Positions 1-9,613 of a stretch of 64,000 bases of DNA are shown piece after piece. This DNA comes from an uncultured Peptostreptococcaceae bacterium. Lineage in GTDB: Bacteria; Bacillota; Clostridia; Peptostreptococcales; Peptostreptococcaceae. The notes under the pieces are model-generated. The model did no database searches. It saw only the letters and a list, made by a program, of their open reading frames with translations, and was not told the DNA's origin. The DNA is taken from NCBI GenBank assembly GCA_947072565.1, contig CAMTIM010000048.1, positions 1-64,000 on the forward strand. Reading direction: 5' to 3'. Every line of letters begins with the position of its first letter. The stretch's first letter is position 1. The position numbers and the translations under genes are program-made.

Positions 1-329
1 ACTATATATTTAATGAGTACTTAGGTAACTATGATTATTATAAGTCAAAAAAAGAAGAATCTATAAAAATAAATACATCTAAAAATATTAATAAAGAATA
101 CACAAAGAAAAAAGAGAAACCAAAAGAAAAACTAACTCCAAAAGCAAGTTTAAAAAATATAGAAAGAGAGATAGTTTTAATAGAAAAACAAATTAAAGAG
201 ATTGATAGTAAGTTGAGTTTATTAGATCATAATTATGAAGAAATTAATGAATTATATCAAGCTAGAGTATTGCTAAATGAAAAATTAGAAGATTTAATGC
301 AAACTTGGCTAAACAATCAAGAATTTTAA
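1..329 (+). CDS. ABC-F family ATPase, C-terminal fragment
   Basis: Partial gene cut by the window edge; the frame begins at base 3 and ends at the TAA at 327-329. The visible 108 residues are a Lys/Glu-rich linker followed by a heptad-type coiled coil beginning about NIEREIVLIEKQIKEID and ending in LNNQEF. This matches the C-terminal coiled-coil domain (ABC_tran_CTD) that follows the second nucleotide-binding domain in ABC-F ribosome-associated ATPases. Neither ATPase domain is in the window, so the family call rests on this tail only. Whether it is a housekeeping or antibiotic-protection ABC-F protein cannot be told. Confidence 0.7.
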   Translation, partial: YIFNEYLGNYDYYKSKKEESIKINTSKNINKEYTKKKEKPKEKLTPKASLKNIEREIVLIEKQIKEIDSKLSLLDHNYEEINELYQARVLLNEKLEDLMQTWLNNQEF

Positions 330-454
330 CTATTTTAAATTTAGATATGATTTTATTTTGATTATTATACTCATTAAATGATATTTTCAGTATATATATA
401 TATAAGTATAGAAGAAACTATATTTAATATAAACTAAAATATTAAGGAGTACTT

Positions 455-1285
455 ATGATGAAAAAATTAAAACAAATGACATGCGTAAGTTTGATGAGTG
501 TGCTTTTAAGTACATCTTTTTCATATGCTAATTTAAATGAAAATACAAATATGGAAAAAATACAAAATGCAGAAATATCTTTACTCAAAGATAAAAACAT
601 TACTGTTAATGATATTTTTAATATAAAACTAAAAAATATAAATGAAAATACAGAATTTTTCAAGTCTGATATTCGCTATCCTTATTTGAAAATTGAAAAT
701 AAATATTTAGGAAATGAAGAATTTAATATTAAAGGAATTGAAAATATTAATAAAATAATGCGTGATTATAGCCTTAACTTTAAAGAAAAGATAAAAGAAG
801 AGTCAAAAGATTATAAAAAACAATATGAAGATATATTTTCAAAATCTAAAGAAAAATATATGAAATATCAATATGAAGCTTATTCAGATTATAAGGTTAC
901 TTATAATAAAAATAACTTAATAAGCATACCTATGAAGTTATATGAATTTACAGGTGGTGCACATGGAATGAGTTATTTAAAGGCATTTAATTATGATTTG
1001 ATAAGTGGAAAAGAAATAAAATTAAAAGATATGTTTAAGAAAGATGCTAATTATAAGGCTATAATTGATAAATATATAAAGCAACAGATACAAGAAAATA
1101 AAGATATATATTTTAACGAAGAACAAGGTTTTAAAGGAATAAGTGAGAATCAAAGCTTTTATATAGAAGAAGATGGAATTGTAGTTTATTTTGGACTTTA
1201 TGAAATAGCTCCATATTATGTAGGTATTCCTAAATTTAAACTAACATGGGATAAATTTGGTCAATATTTAAACTACAACAAGTGA
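455..1285 (+). CDS. exported DUF3298/DUF4163-type protein
   Basis: A 276-residue protein with an N-terminal signal peptide (basic start, hydrophobic stretch at about residues 8-22, likely cleavage after SYA), so probably secreted or cell-surface. The middle contains the TGGAHG motif (around residue 166) followed by FNYDL-SGKEI-L-D-F. This is characteristic of the DUF4163 plus DUF3298 pair found in RsiV-like anti-sigma ectodomains and PdaC-type wall deacetylases. There is no catalytic deacetylase domain and no transmembrane anchor beyond the signal peptide, so it is a stand-alone ectodomain of unknown function. AAGGAG lies at 444-449; ATG 455 or ATG 458 could both serve, and 458 has the better spacing. 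A terminator follows. Confidence 0.75.
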   Translation: MMKKLKQMTCVSLMSVLLSTSFSYANLNENTNMEKIQNAEISLLKDKNITVNDIFNIKLKNINENTEFFKSDIRYPYLKIENKYLGNEEFNIKGIENINKIMRDYSLNFKEKIKEESKDYKKQYEDIFSKSKEKYMKYQYEAYSDYKVTYNKNNLISIPMKLYEFTGGAHGMSYLKAFNYDLISGKEIKLKDMFKKDANYKAIIDKYIKQQIQENKDIYFNEEQGFKGISENQSFYIEEDGIVVYFGLYEIAPYYVGIPKFKLTWDKFGQYLNYNK

Positions 1286-1311
1286 GACCAATAAAAAAAT
1301 CTATTAAAAAC

Positions 1312-1335
1312 ATGGCATCTTTGATGCCATTTTTT
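1312..1335 (+). terminator. intrinsic terminator
   Basis: Perfect 8-bp stem ATGGCATC / GATGCCAT with a TTT loop, followed by five T. It ends the DUF3298-type gene. Confidence 0.85.
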
Positions 1336-1411
1336 ATGTCAATTAAATGATATAATATAAGTAAAATTATAAAAAATTAAATGTTTAATATTTTAATAGG
1401 GAGATTATAAA

Positions 1412-2221
1412 ATGAAACTTTCGATAGGACAAGTAGCTAAACTATTTGATATAAGTATAGATACTTTAAGACATTACGATAAAATAGAAATTTTAAAACC
1501 AGAAGTAAACAAAGATAATGGATACAGATATTATTCTTTTCAGCACTTAGACCAATTAGCATTAATACTTGGAACAAAATATTTGGGAATATCTCTTAGT
1601 GATATAAAAAACACAATAGAAAGTGAAGATATAAAAGAATATAAAAATTTGATATTTAGACAAGAAGAAATGATAAATCAGAAAATTGAACATTTAAATA
1701 AATTAGCAAAAGAAATAGAAGAAAATAAACAAATGCTTAATACAATAATAAATTTTAAAAATGAATATGATTTTTCAAAGCTTCAAATACAAAAAAATAA
1801 ATACAACTTTTATTGTATAGATTATAAAAATTTATTAAGTGGGAATTTTTACAAAGAATATTTAGATTTATTAAATGAAGATTTAGAAGAATATTTTTAT
1901 ATTTATGATATTTTAGAAAATAAAATATTAAAAGAAAATGAGAAATTTTTATGTATAAGGAAAAAAGAACAAAATAGTATTTTTATGGAAAATACTATTA
2001 AATTAAATAAGTTAGATATAGTAAAAAAGAATATATATGGTAGTGTTGTAGTTACAAACTTTTATGGAAATACAGACGAAATAGAAAACTATTTGAAATT
2101 GCTTATTAAATATTTTAGATGTGAAGAAACTAAAGAGATATTTATTAAATATGATTTTTATTTACCGAAGAAAAAAGAAAAAGAAAAATATTTTATTGAA
2201 ATAATATTAAAAATTAAATAA
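1412..2221 (+). CDS. MerR-family transcriptional regulator
   Basis: A 269-residue protein. The N-terminal MerR winged helix (residues 1-70) starts SIGQVAKLFDISIDTLRHYDKI and includes the wing NGYRYYSFQHLDQL. A coiled-coil dimerisation helix lies at about residues 80-115, and a C-terminal effector-binding region resembles the BmrR/TipAL class in size but shows no clear drug-binding signature. It has a GGGAG ribosome site. The next gene is an MFS exporter whose promoter has the over-long 19-bp spacer that MerR proteins untwist, so the regulator very likely controls the exporter in response to an unknown small molecule. Confidence 0.9.
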   Translation: MKLSIGQVAKLFDISIDTLRHYDKIEILKPEVNKDNGYRYYSFQHLDQLALILGTKYLGISLSDIKNTIESEDIKEYKNLIFRQEEMINQKIEHLNKLAKEIEENKQMLNTIINFKNEYDFSKLQIQKNKYNFYCIDYKNLLSGNFYKEYLDLLNEDLEEYFYIYDILENKILKENEKFLCIRKKEQNSIFMENTIKLNKLDIVKKNIYGSVVVTNFYGNTDEIENYLKLLIKYFRCEETKEIFIKYDFYLPKKKEKEKYFIEIILKIK

Positions 2222-2227
2222 ATTTTA

Positions 2228-2258
2228 TTGACTCTAGACTTACTCCACCCTTTAGAAT
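2228..2258 (+). promoter_or_regulatory. MerR-type promoter with 19-bp spacer
   Basis: TTGACT (2228-2233) and TAGAAT (2253-2258) are separated by exactly 19 bases instead of the usual 17. This is the hallmark of promoters activated by MerR-family proteins bound in the spacer. It lies between the MerR gene and the MFS gene. A CTTAC...GTAAG inverted pair overlaps the spacer and -10, but the dyad is weak. Confidence 0.65.
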
Positions 2259-2291
2259 GTAAGTAGCACAAGAAATAAGGAGGAATAAGTT

Positions 2292-3485
2292 TTGAATTTA
2301 TTAAAAAATAAAGTGTTTTTAACAATTTTAGTCACGGATATAATACAACAGATGGCTATTTGGATAAGAAATATAGCTATAATGTTTTTTATAATGGATA
2401 TTACAAAAAATGACCCTGTAGCAATATCATCTTTGAATTTTATTGAGTATTTACCAATGTTTTTACTTACATTCATAGGTGGAATAATTGCAGATAGATA
2501 TAATCCTAAAAAGCTTATGCTTTTAGGTGATTTATTGAGTTTTGTATCATTTATTATATTAGGATTTTTTATTAGTAAAGGGGTAGTTGGTGCTATATTT
2601 ATTGCAGTATTAATTTCTGCAATAGTTACTCAATTTTCTTACCCTGCTTCACAAAAATATTTTAAAGAATACGTTGAAGATGAATATGTAGAAAGTGCAA
2701 TAGGTATATCTCAATTATTAGGTTCTATATTTTTTGTTATAGGTCCTTTTATAGGGTCATATTTTTATTTTAACTTTGGAATAGATAAAACTTTAATAAT
2801 AATATCAATTTTATTTTTAATATCAATTGGATTTATTTTAACTTTACCTAATAAGAAATTCACCAAAATGGAAAGTAATGGATTTTTACATGATATAACA
2901 CTAACTTTTGAGTATATAAAAGAAAGAGAACTATTAAAAGTATTTGTAAAAGTATTCTTTATATTAGCATTTGCACTTGGAATAGCTAATAACCTGGATA
3001 TATTTTTAGTTACACAAAGATTAGGTCTAGAGGAAAACTTTTATCAATTCTTTTCAGGAATTGCTGGAGTTGGAGTAATTGTTGGTGGACTGATATATTT
3101 AATGATTTCAAAGTATAAAGCTAATATGAAAATTTTATATATATTGATGGGTATATCGTCTATAACGATATTCTTTGAAGGTTATTCACAGATTCCGATA
3201 TTAACTATTATGCTTCAATTTATAGATAATGTAATTGGAGGTATTCTAAGTGGATATATAATGGCGATAGTTACAAGACTTACAGATCAAGAATATTTAG
3301 GAAAGGTAAATGGATTAGCATCTACGTTGATGTATTTGGGAATTATGATAGGTACAATTTTATCGGGATTTGTTATGAAAAAATTGTCTATAGTTGTAGC
3401 ATTTTTTATTGCAGGTTTAGCATTTTTAGTATGTACATTCATATTATACAAATCAAGCAGAAAAGGGTTATTTAAAGATATATAA
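2292..3485 (+). CDS. MFS transporter (exporter type)
   Basis: A 397-residue membrane protein with about 12 hydrophobic segments. The MFS A-loop motif GGIIADRYNPKKLM lies between helices 2 and 3, which together with length and layout points to the MFS_3 / EntS-like exporter group. The start is TTG at 2292, about 8 bases after a strong AAGGAGG; no better ATG exists nearby. It sits downstream of a MerR gene and a 19-bp-spacer promoter, so inducible efflux of a drug or other toxic compound is the likely role. The substrate is not evident. A strong terminator follows. Confidence 0.85.
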   Translation: MNLLKNKVFLTILVTDIIQQMAIWIRNIAIMFFIMDITKNDPVAISSLNFIEYLPMFLLTFIGGIIADRYNPKKLMLLGDLLSFVSFIILGFFISKGVVGAIFIAVLISAIVTQFSYPASQKYFKEYVEDEYVESAIGISQLLGSIFFVIGPFIGSYFYFNFGIDKTLIIISILFLISIGFILTLPNKKFTKMESNGFLHDITLTFEYIKERELLKVFVKVFFILAFALGIANNLDIFLVTQRLGLEENFYQFFSGIAGVGVIVGGLIYLMISKYKANMKILYILMGISSITIFFEGYSQIPILTIMLQFIDNVIGGILSGYIMAIVTRLTDQEYLGKVNGLASTLMYLGIMIGTILSGFVMKKLSIVVAFFIAGLAFLVCTFILYKSSRKGLFKDI

Positions 3486-3493
3486 TATTTTAT

Positions 3494-3530
3494 AAAAAGA
3501 CTAATTCTATAGTATAGAATTAGTCTTTTT
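3494..3530 (+). terminator. intrinsic terminator
   Basis: A 16-bp perfect stem (AAAAAGACTAATTCTA with its complement), a 5-nt loop and a terminal T-run just after the MFS gene. The A-rich 5' side makes it potentially bidirectional. Confidence 0.9.
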
Positions 3531-3629
3531 ATAGTGTTAATAATATAATAGAAGTAGACTTAATATGGAATAATATAGTATATTATAAGTGAATAAAGAA
3601 AAAATGGTAATTCTAAAGGGGTGTTGGAT

Positions 3630-4973
3630 ATGAAAAATAAAATAAAAGATAAAGTAAACTCTCTACAACCACAGATAATTTCATCTATTGTAGATTGTGT
3701 AAAAATACCTAGTGTAATAGATAATGCTACAGCTAGTTGTCCTTTTGGGGAAAATATAGACAAAGCATTAAGACATACTTTAGCTCTTTGTGAGTCTCTT
3801 GGGTTTAAAACCGTATATAAAGATGGATATTATGGATATGCAGAAATTGGACAAGGAGAAGAAATAATAGGGATACTTGGTCACTTAGATGTAGTACCTG
3901 AAGGAGAGTTGGAAAGTTGGGAATTTCCTCCTTATGAAGGTGTAATATCAGGAGATAAACTATATGGTAGAGGAACACAAGATGATAAAGGACCAACTAT
4001 AGGTGCTATATATGCTGTTAAGGCATTAATGGACTTAGGAATAGAGTTTAATAAGAGAGTTAGATTTATATTTGGAACTGATGAAGAAAACCTTTGGAGA
4101 TGTATAAATAAATACTCTGAAAATAAAGAAGAAATACCAAATTACGGGTTTACACCAGATTCAAAATTCCCTATGATAAATGCTGAAAAAGGGCTATTAC
4201 AAGTGTTTTTAAATGGACTAGGGAATAATGATATAGAATTACAACTTGGACAGGCATTTAACTCAGTGCCAGATAAAGCAGTTTATACTGGTAAATATGC
4301 AGATAAACTAGTACAAGAATTAGATAAATTAAAATTTGAATATACTAAAGATGGAGAAAAAATATATGTACTAGGTAAAGGTGTTCATTCTGCTGTAAGT
4401 GATACAGGCATAAATGCAATAGCAAGATTAGCTATAGCGCTTAACAATATAGGTGTAGAATCTAATGCTATTAGATTTATAGCTAATGTTATAGGCCAAG
4501 ATGCAAATGCAAATAATATAATAGAAAACTGTATGGATGAAGTTTCTGGAAAGCTTACATTTAATATAGGAAAGTTAAATATAAACGAAGAAAAAGAAAG
4601 CATAGGTATTGATGTTAGAATACCTGTTACATATAAAAAAGAAGATTTTGTTGAAAAACTTAAAGCTAAGGCTTGTGAGTATAAATTAGAGTATGAAGAA
4701 TTTGATTATTTAGATTCTATATATGTATCAGAAGATAATTTTTTAGTGAAGACTTTAAAAAAAGTATTTGAGGATGAAACTGGACTTGATGGAACACCAC
4801 ATTCTTCAGGAGGAGCTACATACGCAAGAGCACTAGACAACTGTGTTGCATTTGGATCAGTATTTCCTGGGAAACCAAAGACAGAGCATCAAGCAAATGA
4901 ATATATAATTATAGAAGATCTTATGAAAGCTACTGAAATTTATGCACTAGCTGTATACGAATTATTAAAATAA
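3630..4973 (+). CDS. pepV: PepV-like dipeptidase (M20 family)
   Basis: A zinc aminoacyl-dipeptidase of about 447 residues, probably cytosolic, cleaving dipeptides during peptide use. Family motifs are in order: GHLDVVPEG (metal His/Asp), GRGTQDDKGP (bridging Asp and general region), GTDEE (catalytic Glu and metal Glu), PDSKFP, and a C-terminal SSGGATYAR. Length fits PepV (about 470). GTG 3621 is in frame, but ATG 3630 sits 8 bases after GGGG (3618-3621) and is the better start. It is a single gene flanked by terminators. Confidence 0.9.
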   Translation: MKNKIKDKVNSLQPQIISSIVDCVKIPSVIDNATASCPFGENIDKALRHTLALCESLGFKTVYKDGYYGYAEIGQGEEIIGILGHLDVVPEGELESWEFPPYEGVISGDKLYGRGTQDDKGPTIGAIYAVKALMDLGIEFNKRVRFIFGTDEENLWRCINKYSENKEEIPNYGFTPDSKFPMINAEKGLLQVFLNGLGNNDIELQLGQAFNSVPDKAVYTGKYADKLVQELDKLKFEYTKDGEKIYVLGKGVHSAVSDTGINAIARLAIALNNIGVESNAIRFIANVIGQDANANNIIENCMDEVSGKLTFNIGKLNINEEKESIGIDVRIPVTYKKEDFVEKLKAKACEYKLEYEEFDYLDSIYVSEDNFLVKTLKKVFEDETGLDGTPHSSGGATYARALDNCVAFGSVFPGKPKTEHQANEYIIIEDLMKATEIYALAVYELLK

Positions 4974-4985
4974 AATATAACTTAA

Positions 4986-5026
4986 AAAATAAGTATAGGC
5001 ATTGTAAAAATGCCTATACTTATTTT
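4986..5026 (+). terminator. intrinsic terminator
   Basis: A 17-bp perfect stem with a TGTAAAA-type loop and a T-rich tail after the dipeptidase gene. The remaining sequence up to 5269 is AT-rich and shows no gene. Confidence 0.9.
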
Positions 5027-5269
5027 GTTTAAAAAACAGAAACTTAAAATATAACATTAAAAGACTGTAAAATAAATACAACGAATAATTACAAAATAAA
5101 CCAAAATCTTTTAAAAAAATACATATAAATCTATGGTAAAAATAAAAAAGGTAGCAATAGGATAAAAAACTTTAGACAAATTCCTCATTTAGAAGGAGAA
5201 TAGACATAATAATCAAATATATAAATAGTATGAAAAGAGAAATTTGGTTTAAAATAGGGGGAATGATTT

Positions 5270-6145
5270 ATGATTACATTTGATATAAATGGAGCTATTG
5301 TAGAGTTTGATGAGAAAATGGATAATTATAATACTGTAAGGACGTTATTTAAATTATATGCAAAAAGAGCAAGTAAAAGCTTTGAAGTAGATTGTATGAC
5401 TAATATGCAAAATATAAAACAAATATCAGACAAATGTTTAGATATAGGTAATGAATATATTGAAGGTGGATTGAAAAAAGCCATTGAAACTATGGTTAGT
5501 TTTGACATTATAACAATAGATATAGAAATGTTTAAAAACAATTATTGTGATAAGTATTTAAACTATAACAGACTATTTAACAATTTAAACAAAGATAAAC
5601 TTATAAACAATAAAAACAAAAAAAATAATTATTTAAAATTCTATGATGTCAAATCCATTATAAAACAATTGAGTTCATACATATATGATGATTGTTTTAA
5701 TATACACTATGCCGTAATAGATGCTCTTATAGAAAATAATATAACTACTATAAGCTCATCTATAGATGAGGATAGTAAACAAAAGGCTAGTGCACTTTTT
5801 AATAATTATAAAGATGGTTTTATAACTAGACCAGACGAGTGCAGAGTTGTTAAACAAATAATAAAATTAAATCCATATAGAGAAGATGTATATAAATTTT
5901 TAATAAAAGAAGATGGAGATTTTAGCAAAGAAATTGAAAAGATAACTAAATATTTAGGTTACAACATAAGGGATTACAAATCTACATTAATGAATAACTA
6001 TATAGAGGAATTATTAAAAGAGGATATATGTGATGTTGAAATAGTTCAAGAAAAGGTAAGCAAATATGCAAAATATATAGGATGCAGTAATTGTTCTAAA
6101 TATTTGTCTAGAATAGATGCGATATATTCATTTGAAAATGCATAA
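5270..6145 (+). CDS. hypothetical protein (291 aa)
   Basis: I do not recognise a family. The protein is soluble, has no signal peptide or membrane segment, and is rich in Asn, Lys and Ile. It contains scattered Cys residues, including a CSNCSKYL pair near the C terminus. It is mostly predicted alpha-helical and ends in a helical repeat-like region. A GGGGGAAT ribosome site supports the ATG at 5270. It is isolated between terminators, so context gives no function. Confidence 0.7.
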   Translation: MITFDINGAIVEFDEKMDNYNTVRTLFKLYAKRASKSFEVDCMTNMQNIKQISDKCLDIGNEYIEGGLKKAIETMVSFDIITIDIEMFKNNYCDKYLNYNRLFNNLNKDKLINNKNKKNNYLKFYDVKSIIKQLSSYIYDDCFNIHYAVIDALIENNITTISSSIDEDSKQKASALFNNYKDGFITRPDECRVVKQIIKLNPYREDVYKFLIKEDGDFSKEIEKITKYLGYNIRDYKSTLMNNYIEELLKEDICDVEIVQEKVSKYAKYIGCSNCSKYLSRIDAIYSFENA

Positions 6146-6155
6146 AAGTAGAATA

Positions 6156-6189
6156 AAAAAGCTTCTATAAAGTTATATAGGAGTTTTTT
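6156..6189 (+). terminator. intrinsic terminator
   Basis: A-rich arm plus GCTTCTATA pairing with TATAGGAG (including G-U pairs), then six T. It follows the 291-aa gene. Confidence 0.75.
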
Positions 6190-6315
6190 GTTTTGTAAAA
6201 ATTATAAAAATAGTTATGGAGCATTTAATTTGCATTTTAAAACAAAAAAGAATACTATTAAATTAAATATATATTTATTAAAAGAATATTTAATATAAGT
6301 GAAATGGGGGATTAA

Positions 6316-7293
6316 GTGAAAGAATTAAAAAAGAAAAATTCTATATGTTCAAAAGATGGTAAAGTGAATCAAGAATGTATAGGTTGGGGTAAAAAAGTTT
6401 TTTCAAACTGTAATATAGATAGGGGTTATTTTAGAAAAAAAATATGGAATCATTATATGTGGATGAATAAAGACTTTGTTTGTGCACTTGCGATAGTGAA
6501 ATTAGACTATGCCGGGCTTATATTTATAGACTTTTACGATTTAAGAGAAAATAAAAAAATACAAAAAAGTATTACGATACCTTTGTGTAACGGTATAATA
6601 TTGCATAATTCTATAGGTTCATATGCACATTTTCAAAATAAAGAAATGTATTTAAATATAATAAGGATAAATGATAAACTGCATACTATGGTCAAATGGG
6701 ATGAAATTGACATAGATGCAAATATTTTTTTAGAAAAAGAATCTTTGAATGTATTAGTACCATGGAGTGAAAAAAAATTCCATTACACTTCTAAGCAATT
6801 TCCCCTAAAGTCTAGTGGGTATATAAATGTAGGAGATGAAGATTATGAAAAATTTGAACTAAGCGACTCTATTTCATTTATTGATTACGGAAGAGGCATA
6901 TGGGAGCGAGAGAAATATTGGTATTGGTTAACTTGTGGATTTGAAAATGAGGACAATAAAGTAGGATTAAATTTAGGTGCAAAATGGACAGATAATACCG
7001 GAGTTAATGAAAATGGAATTAAAATAGACGGAATGTTATACAAATTATATTGTGATGTTGATTTTGAAAAAATAGATGAAAATAGTTGGCACATAAAGTC
7101 TGCTAACTGTGAAGATATAGATTTGATATTTAATATATCTATTGTAAATGATAAAGTAAATAACAAATTAATAATTAAATCTAGCTTAAAGCAACACATA
7201 GGGTATCTAAGTGGAATTGTTAAAGTAGATGATAAAGAAATCGAATTTAAAGAAGTCCTTTGCTGGTTAGAAGATCATTATGCAAAGTGGTAA
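6316..7293 (+). CDS. DUF2804 family protein
   Basis: A 325-residue protein. The N-terminal SICSKDGKVNQECIGWGKK and the central DYGRGIW-REKYWYWLTCGF motif match the DUF2804 family (the usual form is a Trp-rich 'GRG.WP....WNW'). The fold is likely beta-sandwich; no biochemical function is established. The start is GTG 6316, directly supported by GGGGG at 6306-6310. It converges on the minus-strand Fe-S protein gene across a shared bidirectional terminator. Confidence 0.8.
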   Translation: MKELKKKNSICSKDGKVNQECIGWGKKVFSNCNIDRGYFRKKIWNHYMWMNKDFVCALAIVKLDYAGLIFIDFYDLRENKKIQKSITIPLCNGIILHNSIGSYAHFQNKEMYLNIIRINDKLHTMVKWDEIDIDANIFLEKESLNVLVPWSEKKFHYTSKQFPLKSSGYINVGDEDYEKFELSDSISFIDYGRGIWEREKYWYWLTCGFENEDNKVGLNLGAKWTDNTGVNENGIKIDGMLYKLYCDVDFEKIDENSWHIKSANCEDIDLIFNISIVNDKVNNKLIIKSSLKQHIGYLSGIVKVDDKEIEFKEVLCWLEDHYAKW

Positions 7294-7294
7294 A

Positions 7295-7348
7295 ACATAA
7301 AAATAAAATGGATTAGCTAATTTTAGTTAATCCATTTTATTTTTATGT
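7295..7348. terminator. bidirectional terminator
   Basis: A long near-perfect inverted repeat (about 25 bp per arm, TTT loop) with A/T-rich flanks, between two convergent genes. Confidence 0.9.
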
Positions 7349-7351
7349 AAT

Positions 7352-8416
7352 TTATCTTAGCCACGGAGGATTGCCAGGAACAAATACCCTGCTTCCAAAT
7401 TTTTTCTTGAATTCATCTAGAGCTTTTTGTATAAGTTCAGGATTGTCCTTAAAAGTAGTAGCATTTTTTATGGTTTCTAAATTTTGACTAAATGGGCATG
7501 CTGATATACACATTCCACAGTCGGTACCTAGGTATCTCCATTTTGTATAACACGAATTCACATCAATTCCCCAGTTATAAGTTCCATCTGAACTTGTTTT
7601 TGTTTCATTGCTAAGTGAATGAGAAGGGCAGTTAAAAGAACACTTTTTACACATATTGCAAAAATCTTCTAGTCCAAAATCAGCAGGTTCATCAAGTTCA
7701 AGTTCTAAATCAGTAGTAACAACACCAAGTCTTAAACGAGACCCATAGTCTTTATTAGTTAATATTGTATTTCTACCGATTTCCCCAAGCCCAGCATCTT
7801 GAGCTAACAATACTGGCATCACTAAGTAATTTGCATTCATATGATTTCTAGCATCATATCCTAAACTTCTTATAAAATAGCTAAGTATCATACCAACTAT
7901 TGACACATCTACATAGCACTTAGTAGTTTCGATTACTTCAGAAACCATAGGTGAACGATTTATCATTTCTTTATCCATTTCACAACCAAATACTATAGCA
8001 TACTTATGGTTTAAATTTACTTCATCACCATAAGACGATTCCTTACGACCTCTATGCGTATATTTATGATATTCTTTCAACTTAGTTATACCAACAACAG
8101 ATACCCCATACTGCTTAGCTAAACCTTTCAATCTCTTAGTTATAGTTTTAGAATCTACTTTTATTTTTTCATTAACTACATTCTTTTCACATAAATGATC
8201 TATATCTGATAAAAATTCAAAAGCACAATTAGCCATCTTTGAATTTATTTCATTATAGGTCATAGTACCTTCTTCACATAAATCTGGGCGACTTCTTAAA
8301 CTGTCATCAAGTTCCTGTTTTTCTGGATTTCTTAAATAGTAATCCTCATAACATTTGCTACCTTTTTGGTAATTTGCCCTAGAAAATATAATATCTCTTT
8401 CGTCTATTCTTTTCAT
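7352..8416 (-). CDS. QueG / reductive-dehalogenase-like Fe-S protein
   Basis: A 354-residue protein with a C-terminal double-cluster ferredoxin domain: CNMCKKCSFNCP at about residue 245, and CGMCISACPFSQ at about residue 300 preceded by another Cys. Upstream is the cobalamin-binding-type core (PVLLAQDAGLGEIGRN and GSRLRLGVVTTDLEL) seen in epoxyqueuosine reductase and reductive dehalogenases. Many anaerobes encode such stand-alone paralogues with unknown substrate. There is no TAT signal, so it is likely cytosolic and not a respiratory dehalogenase. A true QueG role is possible, but no queuosine genes are nearby. Confidence 0.75.
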   Translation of the reverse strand: MKRIDERDIIFSRANYQKGSKCYEDYYLRNPEKQELDDSLRSRPDLCEEGTMTYNEINSKMANCAFEFLSDIDHLCEKNVVNEKIKVDSKTITKRLKGLAKQYGVSVVGITKLKEYHKYTHRGRKESSYGDEVNLNHKYAIVFGCEMDKEMINRSPMVSEVIETTKCYVDVSIVGMILSYFIRSLGYDARNHMNANYLVMPVLLAQDAGLGEIGRNTILTNKDYGSRLRLGVVTTDLELELDEPADFGLEDFCNMCKKCSFNCPSHSLSNETKTSSDGTYNWGIDVNSCYTKWRYLGTDCGMCISACPFSQNLETIKNATTFKDNPELIQKALDEFKKKFGSRVFVPGNPPWLR

Positions 8417-8496
8417 ATGTATCCCCCTTAATACCTTTGATGTATATAGTATAATTATATAATAAAAAAGTATTCTATTAAAGTGTTGTAAAATAA

Positions 8497-8526
8497 AAAG
8501 GCTAGGAAAAAACTATCCAAGCCTTT
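8497..8526 (-). terminator. terminator for M24 peptidase gene
   Basis: Read on the minus strand, AAAGGCTTGG ... CCTAGCCTTT forms a stem with a T-rich loop, followed by TTTTATTTT. Confidence 0.7.
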
Positions 8527-8536
8527 ATTATAAAAA

Positions 8537-9613
8537 TTATTTTATTATATTTAATTCTTTAGTAATTTTGTTTAATATTTCATGACCATCTTCTGTAACT
8601 AATACTAAATCTTCAATTCTAACACCAAATTCACCTGGTAAGTATATACCTGGTTCTACTGAGAATATCATTCCAGGTTTTAATAAATCTTCATTTATAG
8701 CAGAAACGTCACCAATATCATGAGTTTCAAGACCAATAGAATGACCAGTTCTATGAGTGAAGTATTTGCCATAACCTTTTTCAGTTATATAACCTCTTGC
8801 AGCATTGTCTATATCGCAGAATCTCATTCCTGGTTTAACTAATGCTATTGCTCTTTTATTAGCTTCAAGCACTATTTCAAATACTTCACGAGCTTTTTCA
8901 GGAGCTTCTTTATAAAATACTGTTCTAGTCATATCAGAACAGTAACTATCTTTGATACATCCCATATCTAAAATTACGGCATCACCTATTTGTAGTTTGT
9001 TGTTTGATGGAGTTGCATGAGGGTCTGCACCATTTGCACCATAACCTACTATTGGAGAGAATGAGAAACCATCTGCTCCTAATTCTTCATATATTGTAGC
9101 TAATTTTGAAGCCATTTCTTTTTCAGTTAAATCTTGAAGTAGAGTTTCTTGAAGTTTGACCATAGCTGTATCATTTATTTGAGAAGCTTTTCTCATTAAT
9201 TCTCTTTCTTCTTCATCTTTACACATTCTTAGAGAATCTATTATAAATGATGAATTTATGTATTTACAATTAGGGCAAAGATCCATTAAAGATAATAAGA
9301 ATCTTGCTGACCAGTTTTTATCAATTCCTATTGTAGAAGTTTTGTCTATGTAATTTGATACTATTTCTATAGCATTTTGAGTATCATTGAACCAAACTTT
9401 TTCAACACCTAAATCTTCATGAACTGGGAATAGTTCATTTAAGAATAATTTATGTTCGCCATTAGCATTTAAGTAAAGAGCCATTAATCTTGCTCCTGGG
9501 TTTATCATTTTACCTGTTAAGTAAAATATAGATAGTTTATCAGTAACTAACATTTGAGGGATATTGTTTTCCTTCATAGCAGTTATAACTTTGTCTAATC
9601 TGTTTAATTTCAT
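8537..9613 (-). CDS. M24 Xaa-Pro aminopeptidase
   Basis: A 358-residue cytosolic metallopeptidase with the creatinase N-terminal domain (1-125) and pita-bread catalytic domain (130-358). Metal ligands are visible: LDMGC...SDMTRT (two Asp), HRTGHSIGLETHD (His), SVEPGIY (Glu) and RIEDLV (Glu). It removes N-terminal residues before proline or cleaves Xaa-Pro dipeptides. The TTTTCTCC complement gives a GGAGAAAA ribosome site before the ATG. It is transcribed alone, divergently from the binding-protein gene. Confidence 0.9.
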   Translation of the reverse strand: MKLNRLDKVITAMKENNIPQMLVTDKLSIFYLTGKMINPGARLMALYLNANGEHKLFLNELFPVHEDLGVEKVWFNDTQNAIEIVSNYIDKTSTIGIDKNWSARFLLSLMDLCPNCKYINSSFIIDSLRMCKDEEERELMRKASQINDTAMVKLQETLLQDLTEKEMASKLATIYEELGADGFSFSPIVGYGANGADPHATPSNNKLQIGDAVILDMGCIKDSYCSDMTRTVFYKEAPEKAREVFEIVLEANKRAIALVKPGMRFCDIDNAARGYITEKGYGKYFTHRTGHSIGLETHDIGDVSAINEDLLKPGMIFSVEPGIYLPGEFGVRIEDLVLVTEDGHEILNKITKELNIIK

